This document shows positions 25,185 to 35,216 of a DNA stretch of 64,000 bases, in pieces. Position 1 is the stretch's first letter. The number at the start of each line of letters is the position of its first letter. The DNA is taken from positions 11,370,808 through 11,434,807 of the forward strand of contig NC_033631.1 of the NCBI RefSeq assembly GCF_001540865.1, written 5' to 3'. The position numbers were made by a program, and so were the translations under genes. The notes beneath the pieces are model-generated. The model searched no databases and was not told where the DNA came from. It saw nothing but the letters and a program-made list of their open reading frames with translations. The stretch is from Ananas comosus (lineage: Eukaryota; Streptophyta; Magnoliopsida; Poales; Bromeliaceae).

Positions 25185-27944
25185 CGCGGGGAAGTGCGGC
25201 TGAGATGCTTCTTCACAGTCGAAGTGGATGATAAATCCTCGACGAGGTAGAGCGTGCGTGTGCAGGGAAATTGCTGAGTGAACCTGGTCCACCATATCAG
25301 GCGTGGAGCGCCCAAATATTTACATTTCGTTCTCAACTTACTATTCACTATTCCTCTCCTCTTTTTCCCTTAACAACAAAGTAAAATTTTGAACTTCAAT
25401 TTTTTGGCTAAATCCGTTTTATTCCCTTTATTTTCGATTAGCTCATTCAAATCTTCCCTTCAATTATCGGTCTCAGTTCTCACCACCCCAAAACAAATAA
25501 TTTTTAGTTTGTTGGATCTTGAGCCAACGTACTTTGTCGACGTTTGCTTTTTGAGCAGGGCGAGGCACGGCAGGACGAGAAGATCTTTCGTTGGCAAGAT
25601 GATGGAGATAGGATCTTGCCTCCAACAGAGATCGTCATTTATATTATCAAAGAGGCCTTTGATCTAGAACACACGAAACATTAGCAGCAGAAGATTGTGG
25701 AATAGTATAATTCTCCTTGTTGACCAATTCTCCAAATAACATCGAGGACAAAACTATACCAAGAGCTCTAGTACATATATCCCGTATAGTGCCTAACATA
25801 GCTGGTGAATAAACTGAGGAATTGAGTGCACATCTGAAACATCTTTGAAACTAAAATCTGAAACAGCTCACTCCATATATTGTGAGATGGGGAATTGTGA
25901 CGAGGACAAGAATGCAGGAACAACAAGAAACCAATGCTTCCACAGAGCCAAGCAGGAAAAGTTTAAAAAGACGTATTTTCGGGAACAGATAAAGAAAACA
26001 TAGATATCTGAAAAGTTTCAAAGAGGAAATCTGATCAAGTCTGTATGTTCACGTATTACTTTATATATCAGATAAAAGCATAAACTAACAATGCTCATAA
26101 ATCTGTACAGCTTTCTTGCCATTGGAGAATGATAATAAGGAATATACATAACCTCATGAACTGTAAACCTCTCTAAACTTCAATGGAAGGGGAAAAGAGA
26201 TATTGGTATTGAGGAGATTCTGTTCAGTACACAAATATGTTTTACAAAAGTTCTATATCTACTTTCCAGATATTACAAAGGTTTGAAATTTGGCAGCATC
26301 TAGAAATTTTAGAGAAGCACATGAATCCGAAATTTTCAAGTTCCAGTACTCGATGGGTCCCCTCATTCAACATTCATCATGAAGTTCTGAATATCCTTTG
26401 AAAGTTTTCAAGCTGAGTTTATTTGTTCACCATGTTAAAAGAGCTACATCCTCTTTGAGCATCCATAACAATCTTAAAAGTTTTTGTGAAAGATTTTAAG
26501 CCCAATAAACTGTTCATAAAAACTGCATCTAATGCAATGTATGAATATTCAAACATAAGAAACTATTGAGAGAATGGATACTTTTGTAGATATGAACTGT
26601 ATTTTATTGAATAAATCAACTCATATTTAATTGCACAAAAAGAAGGATTGGTAGTATGAACCACCAATAGAAATAGAATTTTGAGTCTCAATAATATATT
26701 ATTCATCTGCATAATAATATTTTGAGTCTCCACATAATATGCCAATTTTCTTATCAAAAGGAAAAAAGAAGAGCGCTCTCCTGCCCGGATGCTATAACTG
26801 CTAAAGCATCTTCTCTAATCTCTACTCACCTCTAAAATTGTCATATTCGATCTTCCTCTGATACTTTCACATTACCTGTTTGGATTGCCCCTTATTTACA
26901 GAAGTTCAGGGTAAAGTTAGCTACCCAACAAGGAAGTACAACAATGGAATAAACAGTAAACAATGCATGACCATTTTTTTTTAAAAAAAAAAGAGGAAAA
27001 AGAGGTTACATAACAACTAAGATTTTCTCAGACTTTCTACACATAACCAGCATAAACTTTCACAAAAATAAGACAGCAGCAAGTGCAGTAGAGAAAATAA
27101 GAGAGAAGCTCATTTAAGGGAGGCCTGTCCAAAACTTCTTCACTAATATGGAGCATGCTGGTGCTTCCATGTTGAGGAAATGGCACCCAGCTTACCAGTC
27201 CTAGCGAGCGATCATTAGATATGGTGTGGCATGGATTATACATAATAGCGTCTATCCCAGTATTATACTAATTGGGAATGTTCTGTACTTGATTCTGAAA
27301 AGAATAGGATCTGACGCCGAAAGCAACCATATTCAATCATTTGTTATCATATTAGCAACAGATTCACATACTTCTAACATAATATTGCGAAAGGACTTAC
27401 ATGAAAATCCTGTCAAATATAGATGTCACTTATCTTAATCAGTCTAAACATTTGTTCACCAAACCTATATCTAACCATTAAAATTGTGACAAACAACCCA
27501 ATGGAATATACTCTAAAATGAATTCATGAAGAGTGAAAAAAATAACAGAACTGTGCCAAACTTATTATATAATCTCGCTTCCAATTCAGCAGCATAGATC
27601 ACATAGCTGACAGATAATCCCACAAGAAGTCACATCAGTACGCATCAAGCATCGAACTCCATGAACAAAGTCAAATTTTAAAGAGCCATCGAACTATATC
27701 TAGATAATTAAGATAATATAAGACGACCTAAGATCTCAATTGTTTCATAGTTGTAATCAAAGCAGATACACCAAGGGTTAAAAGCCAATAATATCCAAGC
27801 AAATTAAACCTAAATGGTATTCTGTAGCATCAAAACTCACAAATATAGAGAATAAACCAAGCGGTAACAAGGCAATCTAACCATTATACTCAGATCCACC
27901 AACGATCTCCACAATCCGGGGATCCGATTCGGGGGAATCGGGAC
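25185..27944. other. EngB upstream region and spacer to TOM7
   Basis: The first 100 bases are the likely EngB 5' leader and promoter. The motif GTGGACCAGG (minus strand) appears both here, near 25290, and upstream of TOM7 near 28356; its meaning is unknown. The rest is AT-rich with no convincing coding region. The stretch 25550-25690 is less AT-rich but has no recognised product. Confidence 0.35.
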
Positions 27945-28163
27945 TTAGACGGGGCTAAAAAGCTGGGTGAGTTGGGGCTTGGGCTCGGAGTTCATGCCGA
28001 TAACGATGATGAGGGGGATGAAGCCGTAGTGGGCGACGACCTTCGCCTTCTTCATCGCCCACGTGCTCCACTCCTTCACGAAGCGCCCCGCCGAGCTCTC
28101 CTCGGATCCCTTCAAGCCCTTCGCGGCCTTCGCCTTCCCCTTCGATGAAACCCTAGACGCCAT
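27945..28163 (-). CDS. TOM7: Mitochondrial import receptor subunit TOM7
   Basis: A single exon of 72 aa. TOM7 is a small tail-anchored subunit that modulates assembly of the TOM complex in the outer mitochondrial membrane. The sequence has the plant layout: a basic N-terminal half ([14 protein letters not shown]), then [30 protein letters not shown] with one hydrophobic membrane segment at about 46-58, and the short tail [15 protein letters not shown]. The length and the [18 protein letters not shown] core match plant TOM7 from memory. It is divergent from the complex I subunit gene 807 bp away, also a mitochondrial protein. Confidence 0.95.
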   Translation of the reverse strand: MASRVSSKGKAKAAKGLKGSEESSAGRFVKEWSTWAMKKAKVVAHYGFIPLIIVIGMNSEPKPQLTQLFSPV

Positions 28164-28970
28164 GGACGATGGAGCGCTCCTCTCGTTCGCTCCGGTGTGC
28201 TGCGGCCCCCTCCCGTCTCTCCAGGATCTTAGAACCCTAGCTAGTATCCCGAGGCTCCCTTGTTCTTATTTGGCTATTCGAAAGTCGGCGACGAATTTAC
28301 CTGCCACGTAATATTACTCCCACCTCTGCTGTGAAAATTTATCCGCTGCGCCTGGTCCACCACGTCGTTCATGGATAGTCTAATCTATGTATTTCAACTC
28401 TTATCTTCTTTTAAAATAAATTATTATTCGGTAAACTTTTATATTACAATATATATATATATATACATATATTTGACATTATAAAATTATAAAATAATGG
28501 AATGGATGAATAACTTGTTTAGTGATTTACCAGTTTAGCCTCAAGCTACTATATTTTAAAAATTTTGGACTTTTTGTACGCCTAAATATTAAAAAATATA
28601 TTATTATTTTATTTATTCAACAATACCTACTAAACAGATCTAAAATCAATAATGATAAGGGTTTTATTGTAACTATATCACTAGTCTTAACTCTTAAGCA
28701 CTATCCCCAATGAATTGGATTCAGATAATAATATTTAATTTAATTCTACCAAAACATTTACAAAAAAAAAATCCCTATTTAAGTACTTTGGTCCAGGGCT
28801 GACGCGGTGGCCACTGTTCAGCGGAAACATCCGACAAAAGCGGGTACGCACCCGACACTGCGCCCGATCCGCCAAGTCGTGCAAATCCCTTCTCGTCTCG
28901 CTGATGATTGGCCGATCGGACCCGGCAAGCGAAGCAGCGGAGGGAGCAGGGGACCGCAGAGGAGACAACA
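28164..28970. promoter_or_regulatory. Divergent intergenic region between two mitochondrial-protein genes
   Basis: About 800 bp between opposite start codons. The ends near both genes are GC-rich and the middle (28400-28760) is very A/T-rich. I found no site II (TGGGCY) element and no distinct TATA box I would defend. The motif GTGGACCAGG lies upstream of TOM7 (minus strand, near 28356) and a related TTTGGTCCAGG lies upstream of the plus-strand gene near 28790. Confidence 0.4.
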
Positions 28971-29500
28971 ATGGGGGGAGGGATGGAGGTGAACAAGAAC
29001 CGTTGGATCGAGGACTGGAACGCGGCGCGCGAGAATCTCGAGTTCAAATTCCGCTGGACCCGCCGCAACCTCGCCATCGTCGGCATCTTCGGCGTCGCCG
29101 TCCCCATCCTCGTCTACAAAGGCATCGTCCGCGAATTCGTACGCTCGCTTTTCCTTCAATCCCTAACCCCAGTAACCCTAAGCCCTAATCGCCCTTTCTC
29201 TTCTTCCTCATCCGATCCACATCTACGGGGTCTTCTTCTTCCTCTTCTACAGAACCCTAATTCGCTAGATCTAGGGCTTCGTGAGCAGTGCTATTTAGGA
29301 GAAGCACTGCGTCGATGTTCCGTTGTTTGGTTATGCATCGGAATCAGAAGCAGTAAATCGGAGTTTCTGCTGTGGCAGAAGCTCTGCAAGTGTTTTTATT
29401 CGTGTATTTATATACATTTTCCAGCGAATTTCATGTTTTGCTTTGTTTGTAGCATATGCAAGATGAGGACGCTGGGAGGCCTTACAGGAAGTTCCTCTGA
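28971..29500 (+). CDS. Mitochondrial complex I small subunit, plant NDUFB4/B15-like
   Basis: Two exons, 28971-29138 and 29453-29500, encode 71 aa. The product starts MGGGMEVNKNRWIEDWNAAR and ends HMQDEDAGRPYRKFL, closely matching the short Arabidopsis protein At2g31490, which I recall as a complex I beta-subcomplex subunit. One hydrophobic segment (about residues 33-48, NLAIVGIFGVAVPILVY) should anchor it in the inner mitochondrial membrane arm. The intron falls after REF with phase 0. Without the splice, the frame reads on for a long stretch of unrelated residues, so the 48-nt second exon is easily missed. Confidence 0.9.
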
Positions 29501-32360
29501 AGACGACGGAAATGGGCGTTATCTCTTTGTTCATGCAATATTACTAATAAAACTTGGGAAACATGATGAACTATGTGATATTCGCGTATTTTGTTTTCGC
29601 GTTCTTTGTTTCTCATGAACTGTATGTTCTAGTCCCCAACAGTTATCAATCCTTGTGCTTTTTATTTCCTGAATTTACTGGATAATGCGTGGTTCCGTTT
29701 TAGTAAGTTTGATTTGCCTATCACTTTGCAGAAGAATTTGTCTTATAATATTTTGCATCAAGTTTCTGTGCTTTTGCTCTTATTTTTATTTGTTCTCATT
29801 GCCCCTAAGAAAGAGGTGCCTGTTGAGTCGTCGAGCAATAGGAGCTAAGAGACATTGTTTTGGTACCCTGATTGTGTGTCTATTTGGATGATCAAATTAA
29901 GGGGGAGGTAGTGACTGATTGAACTGGAGTATCAAAAGGTGTCTACAATTTTATATAATACATAGAGCTCCTTAATCATTTTATGATTATATCATCTTGA
30001 AGATGGAGTATACTATTCTAAAATAATGCTTTCACAATATCCTTATAATCATGAAAGAAAATCCCCTTCAATCCGTCATGGAAAGCCCTTTATGAATTTC
30101 TTGTTGTTTGAACTCTTTAAATCTAGATTTGGTGCACTTAGGTGTGCACTTATATAAATTGCATAGAAAAAGAAGATAGCATATCTTTTAGTTTGCTCAT
30201 CCAAAGCATCTTTACATGAGTGTATTGTAGCCGCCTATTCTTCTTTTTCCATTTGTGCATTTGGTTGGTGGCATGAAACATTGTGGATTTTGTAATGGTA
30301 GATTTTGCAGGAAACTATTAGGAGAAGCTAGCAGGCAGGAAAAAAGAATCAGAGTGCTAGCGTTTTAGTTGTGACTTAAAGTTGATCTCATTGCAAGTTG
30401 GTATTTGTTGAGCAACGCTCGACCATATTTTGCATCACAACACCAAGATAAGTGCGTGATGAATATAAACATATAATGATCATGCTGTTCAGCCTGTTTC
30501 TTCAAAGCATTGAGAGGTGCAGAAATATTATTGCTATCGAATATCAATATTTCGCAATCTACAGCCAATGTCTAGTCTAGGACATCATCAGAACTAATAT
30601 CAAGGAAACATTGCTTGCTTGATTTGATAGATGGGTGTTATTATTAGTCAATCTTCAAGATCAAATGTCCTTAGGAGTTATAGAATTTTGGGTGAATGAT
30701 CCTTCGGTCCAGAATATCTGTCAGATCCATTTCTATTTAGTATTTTTGTTATTTTAACCGATTGTCATGTTTCCATGCCAGTGTATCTATTATATTGATC
30801 TAACAGTTAAAGGACTCCATATGGCGGGTAGTATATGTTCTAGTTTAGGATTTTATTGTTTAGACTTTCAATAACTAGTTTTGCTAAGGGCTAATTGCTA
30901 CAGAGATGTTTTATCAACCAGAATTTATGTTTACTTGTTGGATAAGTTGGGACTCTTAAAAGAGACGGCTCTAGAGGATATTATTGGCTGATTTCAAATC
31001 AGTAATCTCTTTGTTACCTTGATGCTCCATTTCAGTGGTTTAGTGGAGGTTTAGATGATCCTTTTCTATTAGGCAGCTGTGGGTGATGTGGAGGGTGGAT
31101 TGGGGAGATAATAAAAAACTAAACCTAGTACCATTATTATGCCTTCTAGTTTCACGATAGTTTCATTTCAGACGAAGAAAAATATTTAGGACATCAATGC
31201 TGATCTCTTTTAGAGATCTAAAAGATTCGAGTCAATTGGTGAACTCACAAATCCTTTGAAAATGGAGTCGATTCCTAAGCTAGAGGGATGCATATGAATA
31301 GCAGATCCTTCCAGTGGAGTGGAAGATAATTTACTCTTGCTTTAGGTACTTATGCTGTGCAGCTAAATCACTCCAACCAAATAAATATGTCCTTTTCTTT
31401 TCATTTTGTTATTATCATCATTATGACGATCCTCGGATTTGAAACCGGACGCAATCACATGAATCTGTAGACTAAGCCGAGAAGCAGAGCTGTAAAAGTA
31501 CATTGGTTAAATTGAGACAGTAAACCCCGACCTACTGGATTGCAAACTTTTTGTTTTAGTTCCTGTTTTCTGATCTTTCTTTTTTTTGTTCATTTTTTTA
31601 TCCTCAGTGAATCTATTATTGTGAAAAAAAAAAAGACTATACATTCAGGGTTAGTAAAATGAGTCTTATCCATTTATCCTTTTATGTACGTCCATATTTG
31701 TTTTGAGTTGGCAAATGTATATTTTATGTTTACAGTTCGCGGAGTCACAGCAAGCATAAGTTACATCCTACTGCGTTATAGAATGTGTGAATTTCACTTT
31801 AATCATGCACAATAGATATATAGATATCCCTCTTCTTTTGTCTTTTCAACTCTTGCCGTGTTTTAAACGAGTGCATTCTAAATCCCGGACACGGTCTGAT
31901 TTGCCCGTCCAGTTGCAGGCGAAATGCCATCTTAAAATGCAGGATAGATACTAGCTGGGTTGATCATTGGGTGAAATACATCTAAACTGTAGTATGGATA
32001 CTAGATCTGTTGATCGCTGGTAGTTGATATCTAAAATTTTTCATATTTGAAATTCTGAGTTCAAAATCTATTTATTTTATATTTTTAATAAAATACTAGT
32101 AAACAGTAAGTTGCTTTGCCACCCCAAAGAACACAGATATTTTAACTCATAATCTACCAACAAGCACATCAAAATGCCCATTATTTTTCATATAGTCAAG
32201 TTCCCCTTTCCTCCGCAAAAACTTTTACCCAACTTTTACCCCCAAGCCTCAGCAATTCAATAGCCTTATTCCGTGTAAATGTACTATACAACAAGTATAT
32301 GCATAAAATTATTGTTTCGGCATTATTTTCAACTTTAACTTTACTATTCTGCTCTCAATT

Positions 32361-32628
32361 AGAGCATCATCATCTCATATAACTCAATATCACCGATCAA
32401 ACACAAAACATAACTAACAATTCACGTAGAAATGTATTGAGAGCATCATCACCCCATATAACTCGTTATCACCGATCAAATACAAAACATAACTAACAAT
32501 TCACGTAGAAATGTATTAAGAGCATTATCACCTCATATAACTCAATATCACAGATCAAATACAAAACATAACTAAAAATAACTATTACAGGATAGACTTT
32601 TTCTAACAATTCACGTAGAAATGTATCC
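32361..32628. repeat. Three-copy 79-bp tandem repeat
   Basis: The unit begins AGAGCATCATCA and ends TTCACGTAGAAATGTATT. Copies start at 32361, 32440 and 32519. The third is interrupted by an extra AT-rich segment of about 25 bases before its AACAATTCACGTAG end. Copies 1 and 2 are nearly identical. Confidence 0.85.
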
Positions 32629-32824
32629 TACAGTCAATTCGTGCAATGCTCAGGACACCCCAACTGTTCCCATTTCGACTTTTGGGGCCAATTTCGGCCC
32701 ACCAAGCCCATTTACCTACTGAGGCCCATGACTTGTCCATGTTTGCTGTGATGAACACTTAAATCCTTTCATGTACATTTTTGCAAATCCTCATATAACA
32801 CTTAAAATGTTACATGTATGTATG

Positions 32825-32831
<7 letters not shown>

Positions 32832-32894
<63 letters not shown>
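32832..32894. repeat. (TA)n microsatellite
   Basis: About 31 uninterrupted TA units. Confidence 0.95.
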
Positions 32895-32895
<1 letters not shown>

Positions 32896-33107
32896 CAAAT
32901 AATTTTGCATAACACGTAGAAAATGCATTTTAATTTACTTGACCCAAAGGAATAGATTTAGCAAATCTACAAAGAATTCACCTACTTAATCGACAAAAAT
33001 AACAGTTCATTGGCTAAATTAATATTCCAACTTAACCAAAAATCAACAAACAAACAACTAAGGAATGGCACCCCATAAATTTTAAAAAAAGTTGGAGGAA
33101 GAGAAAA

Positions 33108-33208
33108 GATTGATGTCATCAGGTAGAATAAACGGTTCAGTTTAATCACGATCTCAGCGAGATCGTCATGTGAACTATGCAACTGAGCATCATGTGACCT
33201 CATCAATC
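33108..33208 (-). ncRNA. Candidate C/D-box snoRNA, target unresolved, with internal hairpin
   Basis: On the minus strand the ends pair perfectly over 8 bp (GATTGATG with CATCAATC), with three further pairs next to the boxes. C-like box ATGATGC (33187-33193) and D box CTGA (33119-33122) follow. Inside, ACGATCTC and GAGATCGT form an 8-bp stem with a 3-base loop (33148-33166), long for a C/D snoRNA interior. A shorter alternative uses TTGATGA and the CTGA at 33137-33140. I found no firm rRNA target. It lies downstream of three better-supported snoRNAs on the same strand. Confidence 0.5.
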
Positions 33209-33319
33209 GCCCAAACAAATAAAATAATGTCCCACGAAGTTGATAATTCAATCATCACTGGAAAAAAAAAAGAAAAAAAATCTAAGATTTATGATTTGCT
33301 AGAAATAATTAAAAACAAT

Positions 33320-33405
33320 GAGGCCTCAGAAGGAAGGCAGTTGTATGATTTGTAATCACTTTGTTTCAGAAACAATTTATTCCACAAAATTCATCATAGG
33401 CCCCC
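33320..33405 (-). ncRNA. C/D-box snoRNA with a guide for 18S rRNA (human Am468 / yeast Am420 site)
   Basis: It has a canonical C box ATGATGA (33391-33397) and D box CTGA (33326-33329), closed by a GGCC/GGCC terminal stem (33399-33402 with 33322-33325). An internal CTGA (D') and GTGATTA (C'-like) are present. Immediately upstream of box D, CTGCCTTCCTT is complementary over 11 bp to 18S rRNA AAGGAAGGCAG. The fifth-nucleotide rule then places 2'-O-methylation on the A of AAGGA, which I equate with human Am468 (SNORD83) and yeast Am420 (snR52). Box and stem structure is seen directly; the rRNA sequence and site numbers are from memory. Confidence 0.85.
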
Positions 33406-33641
33406 AAAATTTATTAAAAAATTAAGCCAAATAAATAAGCTAATGGTTGGTTCCTATTTCCTTGTAATTACTGTAAATTATATTTTTTTTCAAATGGTTG
33501 TCTCAATTAAATCCCTAAAATAATCGACCGAAACAAATAAAATTTACAGATTCGGTGACAAAGTTTCAGCTCAGATTAAACCGGGGACAATTAAAACAAA
33601 GATCAAAATCCACAGTAGTTGTCGATTTTAGTAAAAAGAGC

Positions 33642-33725
33642 GGCCTCATAGAGAAGATTAGATCTATTCCACATGGAGTAAGCTTCAGACATATGCTTGT
33701 CATTGTAATCTACTAATCATCGGCC
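33642..33725 (-). ncRNA. U27: U27 C/D-box snoRNA (guide for 18S Am28)
   Basis: The guide GACAAGCATATG (33690-33701) lies one base from a CTGA D' box (33685-33688). It is complementary to 18S rRNA CATATGCTTGTC near the 5' end. The fifth base upstream of D' faces A28, the site methylated by human U27 and yeast snR74. Human U27 carries the same AATGACAAGCATATG block before D', as here. The terminal stem is GGCC/GGCC. Box C (ATGATTA) and terminal box D (ATGA) are each one base off consensus. The 18S match and U27 similarity rest on recalled sequences. Confidence 0.87.
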
Positions 33726-33823
33726 AAATGATACCAAAAAAAATCAAAACCAAAATAAAAATCGAAAATCAAAAAAGGATCTATGAAAATCGTAGGGGGA
33801 TGGGACTCGGAATATGGGTGGTG

Positions 33824-33901
33824 ATATATCAGGATGGTCGGCAAGGCGAAATCGCCATTACGACGAACGAGACCTTTCACAGTAAATCGTCATCATCCAA
33901 A
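33824..33901 (-). ncRNA. U30-like C/D-box snoRNA (guide for 18S, human Am1383 equivalent)
   Basis: It has canonical C box ATGATGA (33890-33896) and D box CTGA (33829-33832). The guide AGGTCTCGTTCGT (33863-33875) is complementary over 13 bp to 18S rRNA ACGAACGAGACCT. A degenerate D' box, CGTA (33859-33862), follows it directly. The register matches human U30, whose TCTCGTTCG guide also precedes D' and directs methylation of the equivalent A (human Am1383). The terminal stem is weak. It is the first member of the cluster after the promoter. Confidence 0.8.
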
Positions 33902-34016
33902 TCCCCAAATTGGAGAATAAATAAATCGGAAAACATATTAGAGGAAAAACAAAACCCTAATATCGAAGATGGAGGCAAAAAGCTTACCAGAGAAATGGGA
34001 ATTCTCTCGACCGCTT

Positions 34017-34224
34017 CTTTATAGAGCTTCCGGGGTAAGCTAGGGTTTTGGGGTTCCCTCGACGGATTGCTTCGGAAGGATGTATCACCACCGTTCGTTG
34101 TCTCGCGGACGGATAGGATTCGCCTCGCGTAGTCGCTCCATGCTTTGTAGAATAGGGCAGAGAACTACGGGTATGGGTTCGGTTCGGGTTCGGGTTCGTT
34201 TTCGGGTTCGATTCATTTAGCCCA
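34017..34224 (-). promoter_or_regulatory. Likely Pol II promoter of the snoRNA cluster
   Basis: On the minus strand, upstream of the first snoRNA: TATA box CTATAAAG at 34017-34024, telo-box AAAACCCTA at 34041-34049, and a site II element TGGGCT at 34219-34224. Telo-box plus site II is the combination found before plant ribosomal-protein and snoRNA genes. A second telo-box, in the other orientation, lies at 33951-33960. Transcription start would be expected near 33990. A GTAAGC at 33982-33987 could be a splice donor but is too close to that start to be convincing. Confidence 0.65.
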
Positions 34225-35216
34225 TCGCCTGCAATATAAAATGATTGTTAGTCTACACAAAGAAGGTTTTTTTTTTTTTCTATATTTCGTTTGAAATTAC
34301 GGAAAAAAGATAGTATCAGGTAAAGTTGTTTTTGAACATATTTTGTCATCCTATCAAGAAGAAAGAAATATTTTTATATATTTTTGTTCTAATTTTGTTT
34401 TAACTAGATAATTATTAATATCCTGCAGATTATTTTCCCTAACAGTAGTAGATGACTCACAGTATCAGAGCAATTGTGATACTTTTATATTGTGATACTA
34501 AAGCACTAACTACAGCGTGATTTTAACTCATGACCTATACATGATATAACCTGATATAGTCCCTTGATGAAGTACTAATCCACTGGGTCTATCAGTTGGT
34601 GAGTCAAAAATTAAAATGAAACAAGCTTATCAAAACGAATATCGACCTGACCTGCGATGGACTCCATAACATCCGAAAACTGCCGCAGGTCTCCCAAAAT
34701 ATTTTCTGTATAAATTATTAATACATTGACCTACATATTACAAAAAAAATATTAATTATTTATACATAACGCCCACTCATCATATAAATTTGTCAATAAG
34801 CCAACAACCAATAAGATCCTTTAAGAAGAAGCGTTTTCCAATTCACACTTTCTCTTGTTTTCCAACAGTATGATGCAAAAAAAAAAAGGAAAAAAAAAAC
34901 CCCTCCAAAGTCGCATTAATAGCAAGAAATAATCAACAAACATCCGACCAAGCTCAATAATGCCGTAAAACTCCACATACAAAAAAGAAAAGCAATACAG
35001 AACACATACAGCATATAACAGTTAGCCACTCCAACTACCTTTACATAATGTACAAAGCTCTAGCTGGTTAAAACATCCAGTATATTAAAGATAGAAGTCG
35101 AAGTATATTACACCATCGAAAATCATAATCTAACCCTAGACATTGAAGAAATCAAAGTTTCTATAGCCTACTATAGAGCACTCAATTTGGAAAAGATGGA
35201 ATACGGTGCTTGTGAA
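34225..35216. other. Spacer between snoRNA cluster and COV1-like gene
   Basis: AT-rich; short repeats of GGTTCGGGTTC at about 34177-34210 lie at its edge. No coding signal. The last few hundred bases are probably 3' untranslated sequence of the COV1-like gene. Confidence 0.4.

Larger units (their letters stand above)
29501..33107. other. Spacer with minisatellite and TA repeat
   Basis: The first few hundred bases are presumably 3' untranslated sequence of the complex I gene. No further coding region is convincing. A 79-bp minisatellite (32361-32628) and a (TA)n tract (32832-32894) lie toward the end. Confidence 0.4.

Noticed and set aside
25019..25348. Overlapping frames in the EngB first exon region
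   Set aside because: Low-complexity Pro/Ser or Gly/Arg readings of the GC-rich transit-peptide region; EngB itself explains the sequence.
29139..29452. Long C-terminal extension of the complex I subunit frame
   Set aside because: Intron read-through. The spliced 71-aa product ends exactly like the family (DEDAGRPYRKFL).
32361..32628. CRISPR-like array
   Set aside because: Contiguous 79-bp tandem units without unique spacers, in a plant nuclear genome.
33728..34024. 98-codon plus-strand frame over the snoRNA promoter
   Set aside because: Lys/Asn-rich chance frame running across a snoRNA with intact boxes on the other strand; no domain.
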